From Pollutibacter sp044353505 (GTDB lineage Bacteria; Bacteroidota; Bacteroidia; Chitinophagales; Chitinophagaceae): DNA of 24,852 nt. The stretch spans positions 1 through 24,852 of the forward strand of contig JBILBU010000032.1 of NCBI GenBank assembly GCA_044353505.1, written 5' to 3'. Below are positions 16,077 through 22,225 of the stretch, piece by piece. Every line of letters begins with the position of its first letter. The first letter of the stretch is position 1. Both the position numbers and the translations under genes were made by a program. A model generated the notes under the pieces. It searched no databases and was not told the origin of the DNA. It worked only from the letters and a program-made list of their open reading frames with translations.

Positions 16077-16107
16077 TTAACAACCCGGAATTGTACCGGG
16101 TTATTAA
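16077..16107 (+). terminator. Terminator of the hisGDCB operon
   Basis: TTAACAACCCGG (16077-16088), loop AATTGTA, CCGGGTTATTAA (16096-16107) form a 12-pair stem with one C-A mismatch. A short T stretch follows (16108-16111). It starts 2 bases after the hisB stop. It could also serve the convergent gene ending at 16144, though its reverse-strand T run is weak. Confidence 0.7.
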
Positions 16108-16143
16108 TTTTCTTGATCTGAAAATATTATTTCTGCTGCATGC

Positions 16144-17505
16144 TTATTTTGTCAACGCCTGTAGAATATCATACTTGGTAACGATGTGATAAGTTCCTGT
16201 CTCATCTTTTCCCAATACTGCACCGGTATCCTTGTTGATCAAGCTGCTGATTTTTTCAACAGACATGTTGATGTCAACAATAGGGTAGGGTTTCTCCATT
16301 ACATTGATCACATGTTCATTCTTGATATCGGGGTTGGTGAAAATCTTTTGAAACAATCCGTTCTCACTGATGGACCCAATGATTTCATCTCCATCTGTAA
16401 CAGGAATATGTTCAATTTCATATTTCTTCATCAGTGAGACGGCATCTGAAATGGTATGTGCTGAGGTTACACTAATCAACCTTTGCTTTTGAATACGTGA
16501 TGATATGATGTCTTTAAATGACTTTACTTCCAGAAAGCCCCTTTCCATCATCCATTGGTCGTTATAGATCTTTCCGATGTATCGGCTACCATGATCATGA
16601 AAGATGCATACTGCAAGGTCAGTTGGTTTTAGCTTGTCCTTCAGTTGCATCAATCCCTGTAAGCAACTTCCTGCACTGTAGCCGCAGAAAAGTCCCTCTT
16701 CTCTTGCAAGTCTTCTGGCCATGATTGCACCATCTTTATCCGATACTTGTTCAAAATGGTCGATGACCGACATGTCATAGTTCTCCGGGACAAAATCTTC
16801 TCCAAAACCTTCGGATATGTATGGATGTACCACGTTCATATCGATTTCACCGGTTTGGAAGTATTTAGTAAGCAAAGAGCCTTCTGCATCAATTGCCCAG
16901 ATTTGTATATTGGGATTTTTTTCCTTGAGGAACATAGCGGTTCCGGTTAGCGTTCCACCTGTTCCTGCCGTGCAGATGAGGTGGGTTATTTTACCATCAG
17001 TTTGATCCCACAATTCAGGACCAGTGCTCTCATAGTGTGCTAGTCTGTTCGCTAAATTATCGTACTGATTTGAGTGAAATGAATTTGGAATTTCTTTTGC
17101 AAGTCTTCTAGCGATAGAGTAGTAGCTTCTTGGATCTTCAGGTCCTACGTTTGTTGGGCAAACAATCACTTCCGCACCCACTGCCTTTAGGATATCTGCT
17201 TTTTCTTTTGATTGTTTATCTGTTGTAGTAAAGATACATTTGTAACCTTTTACAATGGCTGCTAGTGCTAGACCCATCCCTGTATTTCCTGATGTACATT
17301 CAATGATTGTTCCGCCAGGTTTAAGCTTGCCCTCACGCTCGGCCACTTCAACCATTTTGATTGCCATGCGGTCTTTGATAGAATTTCCAGGATTGAAATA
17401 ATCAACCTTTGCGGCCACCATGCAGGGAAGTCCTTTTGTAATCTTATTGAGTCTTATTAACGGAGTATTCCCTATTGTTTCAAGGATATTATTCTTTATG
17501 TTCAT
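16144..17505 (-). CDS. PLP-dependent beta-synthase with C-terminal CBS pair (cystathionine beta-synthase-like)
   Basis: 453 residues. Residues 1 to about 325 are a fold-type II PLP enzyme: GNTPLIRLNKI, the Schiff-base Lys44 in NPGNSIKDRMAIKM, ECTSGNTGMGLALAA, TAGTGGTLTGTA for PLP phosphate binding, and FCGYSAGSCL. Residues about 335-453 are two CBS motifs (VTSAHTISDAVSLMKKYEIE, and MEKPYPIVDINMSVEKISSL), a module that usually senses adenosyl ligands. There is no N-terminal heme segment like the human enzyme. It probably makes cystathionine from serine and homocysteine, or cysteine from O-acetylserine; sequence alone does not decide. Transcribed toward hisB, convergent with the his operon. Confidence 0.9.
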   Translation of the reverse strand: MNIKNNILETIGNTPLIRLNKITKGLPCMVAAKVDYFNPGNSIKDRMAIKMVEVAEREGKLKPGGTIIECTSGNTGMGLALAAIVKGYKCIFTTTDKQSKEKADILKAVGAEVIVCPTNVGPEDPRSYYSIARRLAKEIPNSFHSNQYDNLANRLAHYESTGPELWDQTDGKITHLICTAGTGGTLTGTAMFLKEKNPNIQIWAIDAEGSLLTKYFQTGEIDMNVVHPYISEGFGEDFVPENYDMSVIDHFEQVSDKDGAIMARRLAREEGLFCGYSAGSCLQGLMQLKDKLKPTDLAVCIFHDHGSRYIGKIYNDQWMMERGFLEVKSFKDIISSRIQKQRLISVTSAHTISDAVSLMKKYEIEHIPVTDGDEIIGSISENGLFQKIFTNPDIKNEHVINVMEKPYPIVDINMSVEKISSLINKDTGAVLGKDETGTYHIVTKYDILQALTK

Positions 17506-17526
17506 AGCATGTAATAATGTACAGCG

Positions 17527-17559
17527 TAAAGTTATTTCATTTTAAAGGGTTTGCACAAA
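17527..17559 (-). promoter_or_regulatory. Possible promoter of the beta-synthase gene
   Basis: On the minus strand TTTG (17559-17556), a 21-base spacer and TAACTTTA (17534-17527) give one mismatch to TTTG/TAnnTTTG. The start would lie about 18 bases before the ATG at 17505. The -33 box overlaps the left arm of the dodecin terminator. Confidence 0.35.
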
Positions 17560-17583
17560 AAAGGCCCCAAAAAGGAGCCTTTT
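17557..17583 (-). terminator. Terminator of the dodecin gene
   Basis: On the minus strand AAAAGGCTCC (17583-17574), loop TTTTT, GGGGCCTTTT (17568-17559) form a 10-pair stem with one U-G pair. Further T residues follow to 17557. It begins 21 bases after the dodecin stop. Confidence 0.75.
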
Positions 17584-17603
17584 ATCAATTGTATCAAGGT
17601 TTT

Positions 17604-17834
17604 TTATTTTTTGGAGCTGCTTTTAGTGTGTGTTTCTACTTCAAAGCTTAAGCTTGCCGTAATTCGATATTCCGCAATTTTGTTTTTCGAATCCACTACA
17701 GCACTATGTTCTTTTATGTATATCGACTTGATCTGCTTTATTGATTTTGAAGCTTCAGTAATTGCTAATTGTGCCGCATCTTCCCAGCTTTTTGTGGAGT
17801 TTGACATCAGTTCAATGACTTTGATGATTGCCAT
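17604..17834 (-). CDS. Dodecin family protein
   Basis: 76 residues, the typical size. The pattern of one short strand, a helix and two long strands is seen: IIKVIELMSNSTKSWEDAAQ, then SIKQIKSIYIKEHSAVVDS and IAEYRITASLSFEV. The SWEDAAQ helix start, with a Trp in the flavin-stacking region, is the family hallmark. Dodecins form hollow 12-mers that store riboflavin, FMN or related flavins in the cytoplasm. The C-terminal tail ETHTKSSSKK is basic and probably disordered. It has its own terminator and sits upstream of the beta-synthase on the same strand, but transcription is probably separate. Confidence 0.85.
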   Translation of the reverse strand: MAIIKVIELMSNSTKSWEDAAQLAITEASKSIKQIKSIYIKEHSAVVDSKNKIAEYRITASLSFEVETHTKSSSKK

Positions 17835-18002
17835 AAAATTTATTGTTTTTTGATTTGATACTGCAAATTATCAATTGCCATATCAAGGATTGCTGATCAT
17901 GATTAGATAAGCCATTGGTTGATATCATAACAACATATGATTTACTTCACCCTTGCACCAACTGGCTTTATTTTTCTTTGACCATCAATATAAAACAGCA
18001 GC

Positions 18003-18203
18003 ATGTCAAAAAGATCGTTTTTATTACATCCAAAAAAACCGGTTCCCATTCCAGAGGTTGCTCCCACAACAACACCGGAGGTAAAGCCGGTTGTTGACCC
18101 CGAAGAGCCGCTAATCCCAGAAGAAGATCCTGATTTGATACCAGAGGAGGAACCCTTTACAACACCCCCTTATGAGGTTCCTGAGCCCGGGGAGGGGCCT
18201 TAG
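18003..18203 (+). CDS. Small Pro/Glu-rich hypothetical protein
   Basis: 66 residues. The first 15 are basic (MSKRSFLLHPKKPVP). The rest is low-complexity, dominated by Pro, Glu, Asp and Thr, with near-repeats such as EEPLIPEEDPD and EEEPFTTPPYEVPEP. No signal peptide, membrane segment or fold is apparent and the protein is likely disordered. The function is unknown to me. In-frame ATG 70 bases after a stop-rich intergenic region, ending just before the tRNA-Leu promoter. GC content is visibly higher than its surroundings, consistent with Pro codons and a real coding frame. Confidence 0.55.
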   Translation: MSKRSFLLHPKKPVPIPEVAPTTTPEVKPVVDPEEPLIPEEDPDLIPEEEPFTTPPYEVPEPGEGP

Positions 18204-18232
18204 GTTTCTTAAAAAAACTTTCTTTTTCTTTT

Positions 18233-18264
18233 TTTGTTTAACATACACATAAAAACTAAATTTG
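18233..18264 (+). promoter_or_regulatory. Promoter of tRNA-Leu
   Basis: TTTG (18233-18236), a 20-base spacer and TAAATTTG (18257-18264) match the Bacteroidota consensus fully. The predicted start is 4-5 bases before the mature tRNA 5' end at 18273. Confidence 0.7.
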
Positions 18265-18272
18265 CCGTCATT

Positions 18273-18356
18273 GCCCAGATGGCGGAATTGGTAGACGCGC
18301 TAGACTCAAAATCTGGTTATCGTAAGGTAGTGCAGGTTCGATTCCTGTTCTGGGCA
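18273..18356 (+). tRNA. tRNA-Leu(CAA)
   Basis: 84 bases with a long variable arm. The acceptor GCCCAGA (18273-18279) pairs with TCTGGGC (18349-18355), and A18356 is the discriminator. The D-loop GGTAGAC, the T-loop GGTTCGATTCC and the anticodon loop CTCAAAA give anticodon CAA, reading UUG. The CCA end is not encoded. Confidence 0.95.
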
Positions 18357-18358
18357 CA

Positions 18359-18390
18359 AACCCTTCTATTTTTTAGAAGGGTTTTTTGTT
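18359..18390 (+). terminator. Terminator after tRNA-Leu
   Basis: AACCCTTCT, loop ATTTTTT, AGAAGGGTT followed by a T run: a 9-pair stem only 2 bases past the tRNA end, giving a short primary transcript. Confidence 0.85.
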
Positions 18391-18430
18391 TATCGCTGCA
18401 CCACTGTCATTCCAAACAACCCACCACAGT

Positions 18431-18460
18431 TCATCCCGAGTGCAGCGAGGGATCTATGAA
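18431..18460 (+). repeat. Copy of a probable dispersed intergenic hairpin repeat
   Basis: The segment begins TCATCCCGAGTGCAGCGAGG and ends in GATCTATGAA; ATCCC and GGGAT can pair around a GAGTGCAGCGA loop. I recall very similar CGAG-x-GCAGCGAGG intergenic elements in many Bacteroidota genomes. Only this one full copy is in the window, plus a degenerate GCAGCGAAGAATGCCTGAGC at about 18979-19000, so repetition itself is not shown here. Confidence 0.4.
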
Positions 18461-18540
18461 TTACCAGAACTTTGATTCCTTTCTTAACAATATCAATCCC
18501 TATTCAGTCGCGATTTATTGTACCTTTACAATACGCTTTT

Positions 18541-18906
18541 GGGGCTGAACGGTTTTGACAGCGTAGATCTTTGTAAGTAAGCATGCAGTGCGTTGCGTAT
18601 GTTGCACTTTAATCTGAATACGAAAAACACAAACGGCGAGAATACTTACGCCATGGCTGCCTAGTCAGAGATTAGCGCACCCATTATAGCTGTTTGACGG
18701 GCCCGCCTTTGCCAAGTCACTCCGCTGAATCAAAAAAAACAGGGCTGCTTCAACTGAAGGCTGTGCCAGTTGATTAAGACCATTCAGCTACGGTTCATGT
18801 TGGTTTGTTTAGTTCCTGCATGTACCCGACAATCAATTCTAAAATAAGCATGTAGAAAGTTTACGGCGAATATGTTTGGACGTGGGTTCGAATCCCACCA
18901 GCTCCA
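18541..18906 (+). ncRNA. ssrA: tmRNA (transfer-messenger RNA)
   Basis: 366 bases. GGGGCTG (18541-18547) pairs with CAGCTCC (18899-18905) to form the acceptor stem, with A18906 unpaired and no encoded CCA. A tRNA-like T arm CGTGGGTTCGAATCCCACC precedes it. The mRNA-like part runs GGC GAG AAT ACT TAC GCC ATG GCT GCC TAG from 18635, giving tag GENTYAMAA ending in the expected A-A protease signal. It rescues stalled ribosomes with SmpB and marks products for degradation. A half-promoter TACCTTTA lies at 18521-18528. This is a one-piece tmRNA. Confidence 0.96.
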
Positions 18907-18943
18907 CTTGATGATTAAAAGCCAACCGCAGGCTGAGCGAAAT

Positions 18944-18979
18944 AAAAAAACCAAGTCCCGAAAGGCTTGGTTTTTTTTT
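18944..18979 (+). terminator. Terminator after tmRNA
   Basis: AACCAAG and CTTGGTT flank a small CCCGAAAGG loop, followed by nine T. The hairpin starts about 40 bases beyond the mature tmRNA 3' end. Confidence 0.85.
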
Positions 18980-19253
18980 GCAGCGAAGAATGCCTGAGCG
19001 TAGCAAAGCTGGTATTTGATTCCCTTCTTTGCAAAAAATCAGGATTATTTTTCGCAGCAACACCTTCAAGAAGAAAAAAGTATTAGTAAAAAGTATCGTT
19101 AAGTTGCTATAAATTGTATTTTTTTTATATTTGTTAATGAAATAATTTACAAATTACCAAACGACTGGAATTGAAAACGATCGATAAACGAGGACGAAGA
19201 TTATTAAGATTCAGTTAAAAATACTTGCTCACTAAATCACTATATCAATAACC
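18980..19253 (+). promoter_or_regulatory. Intergenic region with promoter for the gene at 19254
   Basis: 274 bases without a gene. GTTG (19103-19106), a 19-base spacer and TATATTTG (19126-19133) form a good promoter. The resulting leader would be about 117 bases, long for this window. Upstream, TTTTTTTTTGCA (18971-18982) and TTGCAAAAAA (19031-19040) are inverted and enclose the degenerate GCAGCGAAG element; no further structure is evident. Confidence 0.5.
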
Positions 19254-19865
19254 ATGGAAAAAATTACTAAACTACTCACTCAAGAACTAACTATTGTTTT
19301 AATGCTTGGCATTATCTCTGTCATCACTGCATGGGCAGGAGTCCAATCATCTCTGCATGATGGCAACTCCAATAAATCTTTATCTGCCTATATGGGGGGT
19401 CTTGGTGAAAGCAACAATATGTATTTAACTTCAGAACTAAAATACAGAACTGACATGGTTGTCTGGGTAGATAAGCAAACCATACTTAATCGAGGTGGTG
19501 ACATTAACGCTGGCTACTCATCGGGGTCGCCTGAGCTATTTGAATTAGCAATACCTTACCTGATAGAGAATCCAGAAAGTCAACTGGCAGAATGTAAATC
19601 TTACATGGATGAATTATACTTACCTCCACAGAAAGCATTAGAAGATGCGATTAAATCTCTAGATGAACACAAGGTCTCAAACATATATAGCGACAGGCTT
19701 CAAATGCTGACCGCTCTGCTGGCGGTTGCTTTGTTTATGCTTGGTATCACTTCGGTCATTCGCCAGGAGAAATTACAATTCGTTATTGTTCTTGGGGCTA
19801 TCTTTATTGCCTTATTTAGTATTGCCATACTATTGAGTGTCCCGTTTGTTACAGTGACTTGGTAG
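19254..19865 (+). CDS. Hypothetical membrane protein with three transmembrane helices
   Basis: 203 residues. One hydrophobic helix near the N-terminus (about 12-30, IVLMLGIISVITAWAG) is followed by a soluble segment of about 115 residues. A final helical pair sits at about 150-166 (MLTALLAVALFMLGITSV) and 173-196. The middle is acidic and Ser/Asn-rich, with PPQKALEDAIKSLDEHK just before the second membrane pair. The topology, one helix plus a soluble domain plus a hairpin, does not match a family I can name. Preceded by a clear promoter. The frame stays open for 57 codons beyond its TAG stop, so the protein could be truncated relative to an ancestor. Function unknown. Confidence 0.7.
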   Translation: MEKITKLLTQELTIVLMLGIISVITAWAGVQSSLHDGNSNKSLSAYMGGLGESNNMYLTSELKYRTDMVVWVDKQTILNRGGDINAGYSSGSPELFELAIPYLIENPESQLAECKSYMDELYLPPQKALEDAIKSLDEHKVSNIYSDRLQMLTALLAVALFMLGITSVIRQEKLQFVIVLGAIFIALFSIAILLSVPFVTVTW

Positions 19866-19883
19866 CATTTAGGTTTTGCAATA

Positions 19884-20039
19884 GTGAAAAAGCTAGGTTT
19901 AAGTGCTCAACACTTTCCAATAAAGATTTGTAAAGAAAAAGCATTATATCCGGGTCATCAAATAGGAACAATTGAAACACCTGAGAAATTCCTTTCCAAA
20001 TCAAAGAATAAGAAGATCTCAGAACTAGCTTCTAAATAA
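19884..20039 (+). CDS. Possible small ORF or detached tail of the preceding gene
   Basis: A GTG-started frame of 51 codons, in the same frame as the membrane protein whose TAG lies 18 bases upstream. The product would be basic: KKLGLSAQHFPIKICKEKAL near the start and SKNKKISELASK at the end. There is no independent promoter or strong initiation signal. It could be the C-terminal cytoplasmic tail of the upstream protein cut off by a nonsense change, or chance open sequence. Confidence 0.2.
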   Translation: MKKLGLSAQHFPIKICKEKALYPGHQIGTIETPEKFLSKSKNKKISELASK

Positions 20040-20256
20040 GTCTTTACATGACATTATTATACTATTAGTACATAATGTGTCTTTTAAAGACATCTGTGTC
20101 AAAATGTCCCACTTTAAAACATGGAACAAAACCAACGTAACTAGCGAGCACCATTGGTGCGAGCCATTATCCCCAATTAATTTATTTTGGGACCAAATAA
20201 TACAAAGATCAGGGTCAAAAGTTATATTTGGATCCCAAAACAATTAAATCCGCCAA
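20040..20256 (+). promoter_or_regulatory. Intergenic region with three inverted repeats before the DUF2147 gene
   Basis: About 217 bases without a credible gene. TGTCTTT-T-AAAGACA is a perfect palindrome at 20078-20092 and GCACCA-T-TGGTGC another at 20148-20160. A larger inverted repeat pairs TTTTGGGACCAAAT (20185-20198) with ATTTGGATCCCAAAA (20226-20240), differing by one inserted base. TATATTTG (20223-20230), a -7 element for the next gene, overlaps the right arm, so the repeat could occlude the promoter. Confidence 0.45.
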
Positions 20257-20760
20257 ATGAAAAAATTACTACATCGTTATTTCTCGATGCAATTTGTTTG
20301 TAAACATATCAGTTTCATGGGCATTGCTGCTTTAATATTGCTTTTGTGCAGTACAGCCTTTAGTATTCAAGAGGATAATCCTGATGCTATTGTAGGTGTT
20401 TGGAAAACGGGTGAAGGGAATGCCATGGTGCGTATTTATAAAAACGGCGAAAAGTACCAAGGTAAGGTGGTATGGTTGAAAGAACCAACAGATCCAGAAA
20501 CTGGCAAACCCAAATTGGATAAATTTCATCCTGATGAATCATCTCGAACCAGGCCTATCCTTGGTCTAGTTAATGTTTGGGGATTCTCCTTTAAAGACAG
20601 AAACATTTGGGAAGACGGAAATATTTATGATCCCAAAAATGGCAATACCTATTCTTGTAGTATGAAAATGACCAATGCCAACGCATTGGAAGTAAGGGGT
20701 TATATCGGTGTTTCTTTGATTGGTAGAACAGATACATGGACTAGACAGGTATCCAAGTAG
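20257..20760 (+). CDS. DUF2147-family exported protein
   Basis: 167 residues. The N-terminus has a basic start (MKKLLHRYF) and a hydrophobic core (MGIAALILLLCSTAFS, to about residue 36), a signal peptide of unusual length for a small protein. The mature part follows the DUF2147 pattern: AIVGVWKTGEGNAMVRIYKN, then VVWLKEPTDPETGKPKLD, GLVNVWGFSF and a GNIYDPKNGNTYSC motif, closing with LEVRGYIGVSLIGRTDTWTR. The family is a small beta-barrel in the periplasm or outer envelope and has no established biochemical role. It ends 35 bases from the convergent barrel gene. A later start at Met11 or Met21 would still give a signal peptide. Confidence 0.85.
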   Translation: MKKLLHRYFSMQFVCKHISFMGIAALILLLCSTAFSIQEDNPDAIVGVWKTGEGNAMVRIYKNGEKYQGKVVWLKEPTDPETGKPKLDKFHPDESSRTRPILGLVNVWGFSFKDRNIWEDGNIYDPKNGNTYSCSMKMTNANALEVRGYIGVSLIGRTDTWTRQVSK

Positions 20761-20795
20761 CTTCGAAAGACGACATCATTTCAATTAAAAATAGG

Positions 20796-21815
20796 CTAGG
20801 GAGATACGAAGTTGATGCTTAGGTTGAAATAGAACGGATTGCCCAAGTTGCTGGTAAAGTAACGCTGGGTGTCTTTTCTAGCATCATATTCGTTCATTAC
20901 ATCAAAGCGCCAGTTGTAGCGAAGTCCAGCTTGTGCATTGAGCCAAAAGAAGCCGCTGATCTTTTTATCCCACATAATCCGTGGCTTAAGTTCCCCACGC
21001 TGTACAAATACTTCTTCATTATGGGCATTCATCATCTTCATCCAAAACTGATTGCCCTCAAGTTCAAAGCCTGCCTGTAGCATACTGGAGGTTGAAAAAT
21101 TATACCGCACGTAACCACGCGCCGGCAAAAGAATTTCCATACCCCACCGATCGTTAAAGGTTTTGTTCCAGAAAAGTACCGGAACATAAATCATTTGTCC
21201 AGCCCGGTAGGTTCTGGCCATACCGGTACCAATCATGTTTTTTTCTGAAGTTTTCCAGCCATAAATGGCCGTTGCACTGAGGGTGGTAGCCTTTGTAGTG
21301 ATGTCATTAAAGCCCTGGAATAAACCGTTTATATCGGCACCGGCCTGGAGAATCAGAAAATTCTTTTCGTTCAAGGGTTTGAATACTGTTGTATTGATTC
21401 CTGCGCTGGTCATTATGTTGTTGTTCAGACCATTTGCAAAAAGATTCTGACCTGGGCTGGCCACTTTAAATCTACTGCCCCAGTAGGTCGCGCCCAATTG
21501 CCATATTACCTTGTTGGTTGAAATAACGGGAATATTTACCTGTGCACGGATGGCGGATACCTGGTCGATGGTAAAGTCTTGGAATGCTGGCAACATTGGT
21601 GCCAATTTAACTCCTGGCATTGCAAAACTACCATGGTATTCATAGCCCAAGCTGATGATACGTTGTGGCGTTTGGTTAAGCACTTTTTGGGTACAAAAGC
21701 GTTTAACACCCTGCGCATCACCAAATTGGCTGTAATCAATTACTTCTGTGCTATCTTCCTGGGCCACAGCCAATGTCGCAATTGACAGGAGGCAGGCTAA
21801 CATTACATTCCGCAT
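20796..21815 (-). CDS. Outer-membrane beta-barrel-like protein (possibly DUF6268)
   Basis: 339 residues from the ATG at 21815, which begins a signal peptide MRNVMLACLLSIATLAVAQ. The rest is a run of alternating amphipathic strands rich in Trp, Tyr and Asn (for example VIWQLGATYWGSRFKV, ATAIYGWKTSEKN, YVRYNFSTSSMLQAGFELEG, QAGLRYNWRFDV), ending with NPFYFNLSINF, a membrane-barrel C-terminus. A TTG start 10 codons upstream is also in frame but would overlap the -7 promoter element at 21843-21850, so I prefer the ATG. The family label is tentative; an outer-membrane barrel is likely. Convergent with the DUF2147 gene. Confidence 0.75.
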   Translation of the reverse strand: MRNVMLACLLSIATLAVAQEDSTEVIDYSQFGDAQGVKRFCTQKVLNQTPQRIISLGYEYHGSFAMPGVKLAPMLPAFQDFTIDQVSAIRAQVNIPVISTNKVIWQLGATYWGSRFKVASPGQNLFANGLNNNIMTSAGINTTVFKPLNEKNFLILQAGADINGLFQGFNDITTKATTLSATAIYGWKTSEKNMIGTGMARTYRAGQMIYVPVLFWNKTFNDRWGMEILLPARGYVRYNFSTSSMLQAGFELEGNQFWMKMMNAHNEEVFVQRGELKPRIMWDKKISGFFWLNAQAGLRYNWRFDVMNEYDARKDTQRYFTSNLGNPFYFNLSINFVSP

Positions 21816-21842
21816 AAGCTTGGGTTTGGATGGTTTCAAGGA

Positions 21843-21850
21843 CAAATATA
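21843..21850 (-). promoter_or_regulatory. -7 element of the outer-membrane barrel gene
   Basis: On the minus strand this reads TATATTTG, a full match to TAnnTTTG, about 28 bases before the ATG at 21815. A -33 box at the usual distance is not clear. Confidence 0.45.
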
Positions 21851-22225
21851 ATGTGCATATTGTTCATTCGCTTATTTCTTGTCCAACATTACTTTTAGTC
21901 TCGTTATATACTCTGCAATATTTAAATAGATTTATTTTTTTCGTTGATACAAGGGTTCGATTTGTTTTTAATTGAATTTAAAAATAATTGATCTTTAAAC
22001 AAGCAGGTAGAAAATATGTGCGCAAAAGAATAATAATAGATGGGTATTAAATCACTAAATATTTAATTTTAAGGTGTTTATAGTCCCAAAGTTCAGTAGG
22101 ATTTAGACTCCTCAGAATACTTACTCAGGTAATCAAGGAGTCCTTAATGGTCCCTTTTTTATTTCATCTCAACAGTTGAATGTTTAAAAGCTGTTATTTG
22201 TATCTTGAATGAACAAAATAACTGT
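21851..22225 (+). promoter_or_regulatory. Divergent intergenic region with a structured, terminator-like element
   Basis: About 375 bases without a gene. Most is AT-rich and featureless. At 22099-22160 GACTCCT (22106-22112) pairs with AGGAGTC (22136-22142), enclosing a small hairpin TTAC-TCAG-GTAA (22121-22132). An outer GGATT can pair with AA and TCC, and CCC with six T follows (22152-22160). No plus-strand gene lies upstream that it would terminate. Confidence 0.4.

Noticed and set aside
18234..18548. 104-codon plus-strand frame
   Set aside because: It runs through tRNA-Leu, its terminator and the start of tmRNA; the RNA genes are certain.
18839..19069. 76-codon minus-strand frame
   Set aside because: Antisense to the tmRNA 3' end and its terminator; the translation ELVGFEPTSKH is the familiar artefact of an antisense tRNA T arm.
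20025..20243. 72-codon minus-strand frame with many Trp and Cys (MFWDPNITF...)
   Set aside because: Considered as a transposase or endonuclease remnant, but no family motif; it covers the inverted repeats and a promoter of the opposite strand.
21816..21845. TTG start adding 10 codons to the barrel protein
   Set aside because: Would overlap the -7 promoter element at 21843-21850 and place a basic stretch before a perfect signal peptide.
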